A stretch of DNA of 43,884 bases from Anaerolineae bacterium. GTDB lineage: Bacteria > Chloroflexota > Anaerolineae > Anaerolineales > Anaerolineaceae. Below, piece by piece: positions 1-7,330 of this stretch (the stretch's first letter is position 1; each line of letters starts with the position of its first letter). Under the pieces are notes generated by a model, which worked only from the letters and a program-made list of their open reading frames with translations, was not told the DNA's origin and made no database searches. The DNA lies in NCBI GenBank assembly GCA_013177815.1, contig JABLXM010000010.1, forward strand, positions 1 to 43,884, in the 5' to 3' direction. The position numbers and the translations under genes are program-made.

Positions 1-985
1 GCCCCTGCTGCAACACAAGATCAACAGCTTGCAGGTACAATTCGGTTTTGCCGGAGCCGGTAACGCCATGCAGCAGGATGGGATCGTGCGAGGAACTGCC
101 GTCCATGCCTGCCAGCGCTCGCTGAATGACCTGCCAGGCGGCTGCCTGTGGGGTGGTCAGGTGCATAGGTTTGGTTTGGGCGGCAGCCACATTATCCAAC
201 GGGTCGCGCCAGCGTTCGGTTTCCCCCAGAGAGATCCAACCCTTTTCTGCCAGGTTGACCAGGTCCGCCATATTTGCACCGGTGCTTGCGAGAACCCAGG
301 GTGTATCCACTTGCCAGGGCTCGTGCGCCAGGAACTGCAACACTGCCATCCGGCGGGTTCCCGCTGCACCCCGTCCTAATTCGGCTGGTTCGGTCGGCAG
401 CGCCTGCGGCTTGACTACCAGTTGGGCGGTGCGGACGGTGCGTGGGTGAATGCCGGGCGGCGGCAGCACCGGCTGGGTCACCAACCAACCCTTGGCTGCC
501 AGGGCACGCACGGCTGGTTTCCAATCGATATGCCGGAAGCGCGCCTCCAACTGTCGACCGCGCAATGCGCCATTTTGACGCAGCACATTCACGATGCGCG
601 CCTGTAGAGGTGTAAGCTTATCGGCAGTGGTGGGTGGATCCGGATTGAGTTCGTAACGGGTGTCGGCGTGCTGGCTGAGACCGGGCGGTAGCATGGCATC
701 CAAACAGGCGGGCAAGGGCGCCAGCAGGGCGTGTTCCATCCAGCGTGCCAACGCCATCTGAGCTGTGGTAAGCGCCGGTTGGGGATCGAGCAGCGCCGCC
801 AGTGGTCTGGTCTCTGTCACGGAGGCTTCGTCCATCAAGGCGAACACTACTCCCTGAACTTGTTGTTTCCCAAAGGGCACTTGCACCAGGCAACCAGGCT
901 GCACCGCTGCCATCTCTGGCGGGATATCATAATCGAACATACTGCTGACTTGTGAGATGTTGACGGCGACCCGGGCGTAAGGCAT
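1..985 (-). CDS. priA: Primosomal protein N' (PriA helicase), N-terminal part, cut by window edge
   Basis: PriA is the superfamily 2 DNA helicase that reloads the replisome at stalled forks. The reading frame is open from an ATG at 985 to the left edge, giving about 328 residues, or the N-terminal DNA-binding region and the start of the helicase core. The Walker A motif GVTGSGKTELYL lies near the truncated end, preceded by PILLH, the typical PriA context. The N-terminus (MPYARVAVNISQ, then FDYDIPPEM) matches the family 3'-binding domain. The gene starts 5 bases after the stop of the CNNM-type gene, so it is probably the last member of a memo-CNNM-priA transcript. The C-terminal helicase lobe and zinc-binding cysteines lie outside the window. 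Confidence 0.93.
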   Translation of the reverse strand, partial: MPYARVAVNISQVSSMFDYDIPPEMAAVQPGCLVQVPFGKQQVQGVVFALMDEASVTETRPLAALLDPQPALTTAQMALARWMEHALLAPLPACLDAMLPPGLSQHADTRYELNPDPPTTADKLTPLQARIVNVLRQNGALRGRQLEARFRHIDWKPAVRALAAKGWLVTQPVLPPPGIHPRTVRTAQLVVKPQALPTEPAELGRGAAGTRRMAVLQFLAHEPWQVDTPWVLASTGANMADLVNLAEKGWISLGETERWRDPLDNVAAAQTKPMHLTTPQAAAWQVIQRALAGMDGSSSHDPILLHGVTGSGKTELYLQAVDLVLQQG

Positions 986-990
986 GGCGA

Positions 991-2316
991 TCAGAGCGAA
1001 CGATTGAGCAAGACTTGGGCGATGCGCAGGCGATCCATTGCCTGCACCTTCAGTACAACGCCCCCCTCTTCATCCACCACAGTGTCGCCCTTATCGGGAA
1101 TGCGACCCAGCCGGCTGAGCATAAAACCGGCGATGGTGTCGTAGTATTCATCTACCAGGTGCAGATCCAGGTACTGGTTGACATCCTCGATGAAGGTCAT
1201 ACCGTCGATCAATATGCTACCGTCGGACTGCACCTGGAACGGCTCGGGTTCGGCATCGAATGGGCTGGAGACTTCGCCGATGATCTCTTCCAAGAGATCT
1301 TCCAGCGTGACCAACCCGGCAGTGCCACCGAACTCGTCCAGCACAATGGCGACATGTGTGCGGTGGTCACGAAAGTCGCGCAACAAGTCGTTGACCGAGA
1401 TGGTCTCTGGCACGAAGAGCGCTTCGCGCGCCAGTGACTTCGATGTCTTATGGTTGAAGTCACTGTCCCGTAAGTGCGGTACGACATCGCGCAGGTGCAG
1501 GATACCGGTGATATGATCCAGGTCGGCGGCGAAGAGCGGCAATTTTGTGATGTTGTTGGTGGTCATCAGGTCAATCGCATGGTTGAGGGCGGCAGATTCC
1601 TCGATGGCGACGATCTCGGTACGGGGGATGTTGACCTGGCGAACAACCATGGCGCCAAAATCGATGACCGCAGAGAGCATGTCGCGTTCCGGCTGCTTGA
1701 TGATACCCTCAACCTCCGGTCCGGTGACGATCTGCTTCAATTCCTCCAGCGTCACGGCGGTGTGGACGTTGTCGGAATCCGGGATGCCGATCAGGCGCAG
1801 GATAGCGCGTGTCGCCCAATCCAGCAGGTTGATGAACCACTTGAACACGCTGATGAAGATGGACATTACACCAGCCACGCGGATGATGAATTTTTCCGGT
1901 GCACGCAAAATTGCCACCTTGGGCACTTGTTCACCAAAAACGACATGGATGCTGGTGACGATGACCAGCGAGAGCGCCAGCGGCAGCACCGACAGGACGG
2001 ATTCCATGAATGACAGCCAGCCCGGCAGGTTGATATGTTGAAAATAGGGTTCGAGCCAGGCTTCGAAGGCGTTTTCACCCACGGCGCCCAATGCCAGGCT
2101 GACGACCGTGATGCCTAATTGGGTGGCAGCGATGAGTCGTTCGCGCTCTTTGGGTTGCTCCAGCCAGGTGTGAACGGTCGCCAGCGAACGCGATTCCGGG
2201 GTTGCCAGCAGGTCCAGCCGGGTGCGGCGTGAAGACACGGCGGCAAACTCCACCGCGACGAAGAATCCGTTCAATGCCACCAGTACCAGGATCAACAGGA
2301 TGTTGGCAATGGTCAT
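991..2316 (-). CDS. CNNM/CorB-HlyC family membrane protein (DUF21, CBS pair, CorC_HlyC domain)
   Basis: A 441-residue membrane protein with the order typical of the CNNM/CorB (hemolysin C-like) family. An N-terminal DUF21 transmembrane domain (about residues 1-190, starting MTIANILLILVLVALNGFF and containing FGEQVPK) is followed by two CBS motifs (about 205-335, with VTLEDLLEEIIGEV) and a C-terminal CorC_HlyC domain (about 350-435, with DTIAGFMLSRLGRIP). Family members export or regulate Mg2+ and related divalent cations; the substrate cannot be read from sequence. The ATG overlaps the stop of the upstream memo gene by 4 bases, so translation is probably coupled. The historical label 'hemolysin' should not be read as toxin activity. 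Confidence 0.9.
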   Translation of the reverse strand: MTIANILLILVLVALNGFFVAVEFAAVSSRRTRLDLLATPESRSLATVHTWLEQPKERERLIAATQLGITVVSLALGAVGENAFEAWLEPYFQHINLPGWLSFMESVLSVLPLALSLVIVTSIHVVFGEQVPKVAILRAPEKFIIRVAGVMSIFISVFKWFINLLDWATRAILRLIGIPDSDNVHTAVTLEELKQIVTGPEVEGIIKQPERDMLSAVIDFGAMVVRQVNIPRTEIVAIEESAALNHAIDLMTTNNITKLPLFAADLDHITGILHLRDVVPHLRDSDFNHKTSKSLAREALFVPETISVNDLLRDFRDHRTHVAIVLDEFGGTAGLVTLEDLLEEIIGEVSSPFDAEPEPFQVQSDGSILIDGMTFIEDVNQYLDLHLVDEYYDTIAGFMLSRLGRIPDKGDTVVDEEGGVVLKVQAMDRLRIAQVLLNRSL

Positions 2317-3182
2317 TGGGATGCTGCTTGGCTCGCTCCCGGTTTCAGGATTGCCAAAGCGCCGTATCCGACGACCGAATCTTCGCCCGCGCCGCCATCC
2401 GCCGAGGTGCTATAGTGCAGTTGGATGGCTTGGGTGGCGCCAAGATCCAGGGCAGCCCATAGGACGGCAGCCACCGCCATGGCGCCACAGGCTTGCCCGG
2501 CGCCGCTGCGGTCGGCTTCCAGCACGGCTTGCGGCTGCAACAGCGCCATGCGTTCCAGTATGTGCGTGTCCAGCGAACGGGCGACGGAAAGTGGATAGAA
2601 GTGCGAAAGGTCGGTGCTGGCGACGAGCAAAGCCCGCCGCTCACCGATGACCTGTGCCAGCGCATCGCCCAGGTGGTGCAGGGCTGCTGCTTCATGGGTT
2701 GCCAACATAACCGGAAGCAACTGGAATTCATCTGCCAGCACACATTGTAGGAAGGGCAGTTGGATCTCGAGGGAATGTTCCTGGTCGCGCGCAAGGGGTT
2801 GCAGCGCCGGCATGTTGCGCTCTTGCAAGGCGAGGTCCAAGGCATTGAGCGCGGCGCGATCGACCGGCACGCGACCAAGAGGAGTTTCGTAAGCGGCATG
2901 GGCGCTGGTCAGCATCGACGCGGGCGGGTAGCGGTGGAATGGTGAAACGACCGCTACCATGTCGTAAGAATTACCCAATACCGCCCGGAAAGCGTGCGCG
3001 GCGGTGTGACCGGAATATCGGTACCCGGCGTGCGGCGCAACCAGCGCCACCACATCGCCCGGCAGGTCTGGCAAAATAGCTGATTGTAGACGCGCCTCGA
3101 TCTGCTGGCGCAGGGCTTCCGGCTCGCCGGGGTACCAGGTGCCGGCGATGGGGGAGAGACGGACATCTGGAATGGCGGACAT
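2313..3182 (-). CDS. MEMO1 family protein (AmmeMemoRadiSam system protein B)
   Basis: A 289-residue protein of the MEMO/AmmeMemoRadiSam-B family, related to extradiol-type metal-dependent dioxygenases. Family landmarks are GTWYPG near the N-terminus, APHAGYRYSG (candidate metal-binding His), SPFHRYPP, and a late CGAMAVAA segment. The biochemical role in bacteria is unsettled. The AMMECR1 and radical-SAM partners usually found with it are not in this window. It is the first gene of a memo-CNNM-priA run. The ATG at 3182 lacks a Shine-Dalgarno sequence and lies only 9 bases after a TATAAT hexamer, suggesting a leaderless mRNA. Confidence 0.9.
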   Translation of the reverse strand: MSAIPDVRLSPIAGTWYPGEPEALRQQIEARLQSAILPDLPGDVVALVAPHAGYRYSGHTAAHAFRAVLGNSYDMVAVVSPFHRYPPASMLTSAHAAYETPLGRVPVDRAALNALDLALQERNMPALQPLARDQEHSLEIQLPFLQCVLADEFQLLPVMLATHEAAALHHLGDALAQVIGERRALLVASTDLSHFYPLSVARSLDTHILERMALLQPQAVLEADRSGAGQACGAMAVAAVLWAALDLGATQAIQLHYSTSADGGAGEDSVVGYGALAILKPGASQAASQ

Positions 3183-3191
3183 TGTGCTTAC

Positions 3192-3220
3192 ATTATATTA
3201 TTTCTTCAACGGAAATCCAA
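3192..3220 (-). promoter_or_regulatory. Sigma70-type promoter for the memo operon
   Basis: On the minus strand TTGGAT and TATAAT are separated by exactly 17 bases. The -10 box ends 9 bases before the memo ATG, so initiation would fall within a few bases of the start codon, consistent with a leaderless transcript. Confidence 0.75.
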
Positions 3221-3385
3221 CACCCGGCTGGTTTTTCTAACACGATCGCTCGTTGGTAACGATGGGAATATCGAGCGTCGACCGGATGGCGTCAACAATC
3301 CGGTTGTTCATTGGACAATTTATCGTAATAGAAGATGCCATGATGAGAGCAACGTCACACCGTTTTTGGATTTGCGTGTTGCCGG

Positions 3386-3601
3386 TCACATCCCGATCTT
3401 TTGGCGCAACTCACGAGGGTCCAAATATAGTTCAATGTAACCGCAGGTCATGCACGCGCGCGCCCAACGGGCAGGCGTCATGACCTTGAGGAAACCGGTC
3501 TGACGGTTGGAGGCATAGTGAATGCCCTCGCTTTCGCCGATGGTGCCTTCGTCCATTGGGTGGCTACATTTGGGGCAAGTGGGGGGTTCAGATTGATTCA
3601 T
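3386..3601 (-). CDS. Small zinc-ribbon protein, function unknown
   Basis: A 71-residue protein with two cysteine knuckles, CPKC near residue 9 and CMTC near residue 50, the pattern of a zinc ribbon. The middle segment (SEGIHYASNRQTGFLKV) resembles small DUF-type zinc-ribbon proteins whose role is unknown. The frame is open further upstream, but the ATG at 3601 is chosen because a GGGAG ribosome-binding site sits 5-6 bases before it and the longer N-terminus has no family character. It lies alone between memo and the divergent uridine phosphorylase gene. The 200 bases between it and memo hold no gene I can support. Confidence 0.7.
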   Translation of the reverse strand: MNQSEPPTCPKCSHPMDEGTIGESEGIHYASNRQTGFLKVMTPARWARACMTCGYIELYLDPRELRQKIGM

Positions 3602-3742
3602 GTTGGCTCCCGGGTCAAATCGGTTGTCGCCTGAAATCACCCAAATTCTATTGCGAAACATTGATTATTTATTGATGGACAAGTGGAGTTTTTGATTTGT
3701 TCCGAGGTGGTATGGCGAGATTTGGTCGAAGTGAAACTGGAC

Positions 3743-3748
3743 TATAAT
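3743..3748 (+). promoter_or_regulatory. Probable -10 box upstream of uridine phosphorylase
   Basis: A perfect TATAAT lies 35 bases before the ATG at 3784. The -35 region is weak (TTTGGT, 16 bases upstream), so only the -10 is marked. Confidence 0.5.
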
Positions 3749-3783
3749 ATTGCTCCCAGATTCAAAAATGCGGGAGGGAAGCC

Positions 3784-4566
3784 ATGAAAGAAGTCGATGC
3801 CTTGTACCACGTCCAGTTGCGCCCAGGTGATATCGGACGCTACGTGCTGCTGCCGGGTGATCCCGGACGGGTGGAGCGCATTGCGAATTATTTCGATGAT
3901 CCGTATTTCGTTAGCAGCAACCGTGAGTACACCACCTGGAGCGGCACGCTGCTGGGTGAGAAGGTCTCGGTTACTTCGACCGGGATCGGTTGCCCTTCCA
4001 CCGCCATTGCGGTGGAGGAACTGGTGATGCTGGGAGCCGACACCTTCATCCGGGTAGGTACGGCAGGCGGCATCCAGCCGGAGAACAAGACCGGTGACGT
4101 GGCGGTCGTCTCGGCTGCCATCCGTGACGAGGGTACCTCGCCGCAATACCTGCCGCTGGAATACCCTGCGGTGGCGGACCTGGACGTGACGCTGGCATTG
4201 CGCGATGCCGCCAGGCAATTGGGACTGCGACACCATGTCGGTGTGGCTCACTCCAAGGATTCGTTCTATGGCGAGGTGGAACCAGAGCGCATGCCGATGG
4301 TGGGCATGTTGCAAGCGCGCTGGGAAGCCTGGAAAGCGGGCGGCGCGATCGCCAGCGAGATGGAAGCGGCGGCGTTGTTCATCATCGCCGGCATCCAGCG
4401 GGTGCGCGCCGGCGGGGTGATGTTACTGATCGGCAATCCGGCGGAGGATATGCAGGGTGACGACCTGGCAGCCTGGAACCAGATGGTGAGCGAGGACCGC
4501 CAGATCCGGGTGGCGGTGGAGGCGTTGAAATTGCTGATCGCACGGGACCGCCAGGGCTTGGAATAA
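3784..4566 (+). CDS. udp: Uridine phosphorylase
   Basis: A 260-residue nucleoside phosphorylase (PNP/UDP family), expected to split uridine with phosphate into uracil and ribose-1-phosphate in pyrimidine salvage. Landmarks are LLPGDPGRVERI (phosphate-binding loop), STGIGCPSTAIAVEEL, FIRVGTAGGIQ (family signature), and SEMEAAALFIIA, whose Glu-Met-Glu contacts the ribose. Length is close to the E. coli enzyme. The QARWE segment in the base-binding region favours uridine over purine phosphorylase, although substrate is best confirmed by phylogeny. A GGGAGGG ribosome-binding site lies 5 bases before the ATG. It appears monocistronic and converges on the tryptophanase gene. Confidence 0.88.
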   Translation: MKEVDALYHVQLRPGDIGRYVLLPGDPGRVERIANYFDDPYFVSSNREYTTWSGTLLGEKVSVTSTGIGCPSTAIAVEELVMLGADTFIRVGTAGGIQPENKTGDVAVVSAAIRDEGTSPQYLPLEYPAVADLDVTLALRDAARQLGLRHHVGVAHSKDSFYGEVEPERMPMVGMLQARWEAWKAGGAIASEMEAAALFIIAGIQRVRAGGVMLLIGNPAEDMQGDDLAAWNQMVSEDRQIRVAVEALKLLIARDRQGLE

Positions 4567-4569
4567 AAG

Positions 4570-4596
4570 CCAGCCCGGGCAATTCTCCCGGGCTGG
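4570..4596. terminator. GC-rich hairpin between convergent udp and tnaA
   Basis: A perfect 10-base-pair stem (CCAGCCCGGG / CCCGGGCTGG) with a 7-base loop begins 4 bases after the udp stop. There is no strong T-tract on either side, so it is at best a weak intrinsic terminator or a 3'-end-stabilising hairpin serving both convergent genes. Confidence 0.55.
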
Positions 4597-4631
4597 GTAT
4601 CGGTTGCTTATCTCATTCTATATTTACTGCT

Positions 4632-6011
4632 TCATTTTATCCAATCCATCTTCGCCAAAAAGTGGCGCAGCAGTTTGGGGGCTTCCACGATCTTGACGCC
4701 CCGCACCGAGCCGGCGTTCTTCACCACTTCCGCCGCGACATCGCCGATATATTCCAGATGGCTGCGGGTGTAAACCCGGCGCGGGATGGCAAAACGCACC
4801 AGTTCCAAAGGCGGGGTGATCATCTTACCGGTGGCGGGGTCGGGGTGGGAGAACATCAGCGAGCCGATCTCGCAGGCGCGCACGCCGCCCTCCAGGTAGA
4901 GCATATCCGCCAATGCCACGCCGGGGAATTGCTCCGGTGGGATGTGCGGCAGACAGGCGCCGGCGTCGGCATAGACGGCGTGCCCGCCGGTCGGTTGGTA
5001 GACCGGAATGCCGGCGGCTTGCAGCACCTCGCCCAGGTAGCGGGTGTGCGCCAGCCGGTAACGCAGGTAGTCCTCGTCGACTCCCTCACGCAGCCCCTGC
5101 GCCACGGCTTCCAAGTCGCGACCTGCCAGACCGCCGTAGGTGATATAACCCTCATGCAGGATCAATTTTTCTGCCACCTGCTCATAGAGTCCGTGGTCGC
5201 GCAGTGCCAGGAAACCGCCGATGTTGACGATGGCGTCTTTCTTGGCGGACATGGTGCAGCCATCGGCGTAAGAGAACTCCTCGCGGGCGATCTCGATGAT
5301 GCTTTTGTCGGCATAACCTGGCTCACGCATCTTGATGAACATGGCGTTTTCGGCAAAGCGGCAGGCATCGATGATGAATGGGATGCCGAAGGAGCGGTAA
5401 ACTTTGGCAGTGGCGCGAATGTTCGCCATCGAGACCGGCTGACCAGCGGCGGAGTTGTTGGTGATGGTCAACATGCCGACCGGGATGTTCTCCGGACCGA
5501 CTTCCTCGATAAATGATTTGAGGCGCTCGATATCCATGTTGCCCTTGAAGGGGGCATCCAACTGCGGGTCGCCAGATTCTTTGACCGCCAGGTCGACCGG
5601 GCGCCCGCCCAACTCCAGGATGTTGCCCTGGGTGGTGTCGAAGTGACGATTGTTGGGCACCACCTGACCGGGTTTCAGGATGGCTTGGAAGAGCACGCTT
5701 TCCGCTCCGCGCCCCTGGTGGGTGGGCAGGACGAATGGGAATCCCATTACGTCCTCAACGGCTTCCTTGAGGCGAAAGAAGGATTTGGCGCCGGCGTAGG
5801 ATTCGTCGCCGACCATCAGGCGACCCCACTGGCTGTCGCTCATGGCGCCGGTGCCGCTATCGGTCAACATATCGACATAGACATCTTCGCCGCGGATGCG
5901 GAACACGTTCAGACTGGCTTCCGCCAGGGTCTTGGTCCTTTCTTCGCGGGTGGTCATGCGAATGGGTTCGACCATTTTGATGCGGAAAGGTTCCAGGAAT
6001 GGGATTGGCAT
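4632..6011 (-). CDS. tnaA: Tryptophanase (tryptophan indole-lyase)
   Basis: A 459-residue PLP-dependent beta-eliminating lyase that splits tryptophan into indole, pyruvate and ammonia. Seen in sequence: PTHQGRGAE, the PLP-lysine region MSAKKDA (Lys258 by homology), and YGGLAGRDLEA. Three positions that separate tryptophanase from tyrosine phenol-lyase are all of tryptophanase type: Asp125 in DTTQG, Ile382 in RACEIGS (Arg in tyrosine phenol-lyase), and His450 in LRHF (Phe in tyrosine phenol-lyase). One oddity is DTTQGN where E. coli has DTTQGH. The start at 6011 has a GGAGG site 5 bases upstream. A longer upstream frame exists but lacks homology and runs antisense through the IS30 relic. No tnaB permease or tnaC leader is visible. 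Confidence 0.88.
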   Translation of the reverse strand: MPIPFLEPFRIKMVEPIRMTTREERTKTLAEASLNVFRIRGEDVYVDMLTDSGTGAMSDSQWGRLMVGDESYAGAKSFFRLKEAVEDVMGFPFVLPTHQGRGAESVLFQAILKPGQVVPNNRHFDTTQGNILELGGRPVDLAVKESGDPQLDAPFKGNMDIERLKSFIEEVGPENIPVGMLTITNNSAAGQPVSMANIRATAKVYRSFGIPFIIDACRFAENAMFIKMREPGYADKSIIEIAREEFSYADGCTMSAKKDAIVNIGGFLALRDHGLYEQVAEKLILHEGYITYGGLAGRDLEAVAQGLREGVDEDYLRYRLAHTRYLGEVLQAAGIPVYQPTGGHAVYADAGACLPHIPPEQFPGVALADMLYLEGGVRACEIGSLMFSHPDPATGKMITPPLELVRFAIPRRVYTRSHLEYIGDVAAEVVKNAGSVRGVKIVEAPKLLRHFLAKMDWIK

Positions 6012-6095
6012 TTGTCCTCCGGTGGATGTGATGAGAATATTATATCCGGAGCGAGCGAGAGGGGAAAGTGGCATGCGTAAAGAACAAGCAGGAGA

Positions 6096-6330
6096 AATTA
6101 TTTCTTCGCTCATCCATTTTCGTCTTGAGAACGGGGTACTAATGAAAATACGAACGGGCTTGTCCGCCAGTACTTTCCAAAACATTCCGCTTTCACTACA
6201 ATTGCTCATCAAGATGTTATTGCTGTGATGGATAAGTTAAACAATAGACCTCGAAAGCGTCTTGGTTTCATAACTCCTAGTGAGATTTACAATTCTTATT
6301 CAATTGCACTTGCTAGTTGAATTCAGCGGA
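6096..6330 (+). pseudogene. Decayed C-terminal end of an IS30-family transposase
   Basis: Reading one frame from about 6096 to the TGA at 6318-6320 gives about 74 residues of an IS30-family transposase C-terminus. Recognisable parts are AHPFSS, ERGTNENTNGLVRQYFPKHS and LNNRPRKRLGF-TPSEIY. The Trp codon expected just before ERGTNEN is replaced by an in-frame TGA at 6126-6128, and the first 80% or so of the gene is missing. The end of the frame runs into CTTGCTAGTTGAATTCAGC, which resembles the terminal-repeat region that overlaps the stop codon in many IS30 elements. It marks the border between the GC-rich tnaA side and the A+T-richer AOR block. Confidence 0.85.
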
Positions 6331-6342
6331 CAAACTTTTCGA

Positions 6343-7143
6343 TTAGTCTTGTTGTATTTGTTCGGACAATATGATACGGCTCGGCGCAGAATAGATGCGA
6401 AAACTACCCCCACGCGCATAACCGACCACGGTGATATTCCAAGCACATGCCATGGCAATAGAAAGGCTGGTAGGAGAAGTGCATGAAATTATAATGGGGG
6501 TTTTCGCTTTGACAGCCTCACCCAGCATCTCTGAACTAATTCGCCCTGTGCAAATCAATATTCTATTCTCAGTATCTATTCCACGTTTCAATGCTTGCCC
6601 CCACAAACGATCGATCGTATTGTGCCTACCGATATCTTCCGCCACAAGTAGAAGCTCGTTTCCATCACTCAAAGCTGATGCATGGATTCCTCGTGATTCT
6701 TTGTAAAGGATGGCAGCTTGAAACAACTTTTTTACTTGCAGTCCAACCTGAGCGGTTGTGATCGAAGTTAACGGTGGTAGAGGCATACGCTCTTTGAGTA
6801 GGTCATCAAAGGTTACGCCACCCCCGCAACCTGATGTGGTGATGCGGTGGGCAGGCGGTTCTTTCAGCTTGTTTTTCAACCAAACATCTATACAGGTTCC
6901 CTGTGCTGATAAGGTTAAACTGGCAATATCCTCAATGCTGGTAATCAGTTCTTCTGAGCGAAGAAAACCGATAGCCAGTTCATCGAGTTGATGGGGCGAA
7001 CACATCAGGGTCGCAAGTTCTTGCCCATTTAAGAAGATGCAGGCACGAATCTCTTCAACCACTTTATGGTTTATCGAGTGAAAGGCATTCCCCTCAAACA
7101 TGGCATAGCTGGTTAAATCCCCCTTTTTGGAAGTCATTACCAT
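6343..7143 (-). CDS. fdhD: FdhD-family sulfurtransferase (molybdenum/tungsten cofactor sulfuration)
   Basis: A 266-residue FdhD-type protein. In E. coli FdhD passes sulfur from IscS to the bis-molybdopterin cofactor of formate dehydrogenase. Seen: MCSPHQLDELAIGFL, the catalytic-loop region TTSGCGGGVTF, and VAEDIGRHNTIDRLWG, all characteristic. The usual Cys-x-x-Cys pair is reduced to a single Cys106, with Gly at the second position. It is the last gene of the ferredoxin-AOR-FAD oxidoreductase-fdhD series, and there is no formate dehydrogenase in view, so the client is probably the AOR (inference). GAGGTG lies 4 bases before the ATG; Met3 at 7137 is an alternative start. Confidence 0.88.
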   Translation of the reverse strand: MVMTSKKGDLTSYAMFEGNAFHSINHKVVEEIRACIFLNGQELATLMCSPHQLDELAIGFLRSEELITSIEDIASLTLSAQGTCIDVWLKNKLKEPPAHRITTSGCGGGVTFDDLLKERMPLPPLTSITTAQVGLQVKKLFQAAILYKESRGIHASALSDGNELLLVAEDIGRHNTIDRLWGQALKRGIDTENRILICTGRISSEMLGEAVKAKTPIIISCTSPTSLSIAMACAWNITVVGYARGGSFRIYSAPSRIILSEQIQQD

Positions 7144-7251
7144 TGATCACCTCTATCGCAGCATTTCTTCAAATAGTTTACCTTCTTGGACGCTATTACA
7201 ACCTCTTGCCACCTGTTTGTTACGCAAGTAGATCGCCATCTTAATCTGGGA

Positions 7252-7289
7252 AGGCAGAGCTGTCCCATTTTTATGGGACTGCCCTGCCT
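7252..7289. other. Intercistronic hairpin between the FAD oxidoreductase and fdhD
   Basis: The arms AGGCAG/CTGCCT and GTCCCAT/ATGGGAC enclose a TTTT loop, with a small internal bulge. There is no T-tract in the operon direction, so mRNA processing or partial attenuation before fdhD is more likely than full termination. Confidence 0.55.
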
Positions 7290-7330
7290 ATACCATACTT
7301 TTCTTAAATACATCCTTTCTGATATGCATC

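Noticed and set aside
192-893. Minus-strand frames at 192-524 and 618-893 as separate genes
   Set aside because: Both lie in other frames of the priA coding sequence, which is open from 985 to the window edge with clear PriA motifs.
4632-6011. Tyrosine phenol-lyase
   Set aside because: Asp125, Ile382 and His450 are the tryptophanase choices at positions that differ between the two enzymes.
6012-6212. Longer N-terminus for tryptophanase (start at 6212)
   Set aside because: The extra 67 residues have no family similarity, run antisense through the IS30 relic, and the ATG at 6011 has a strong GGAGG site.
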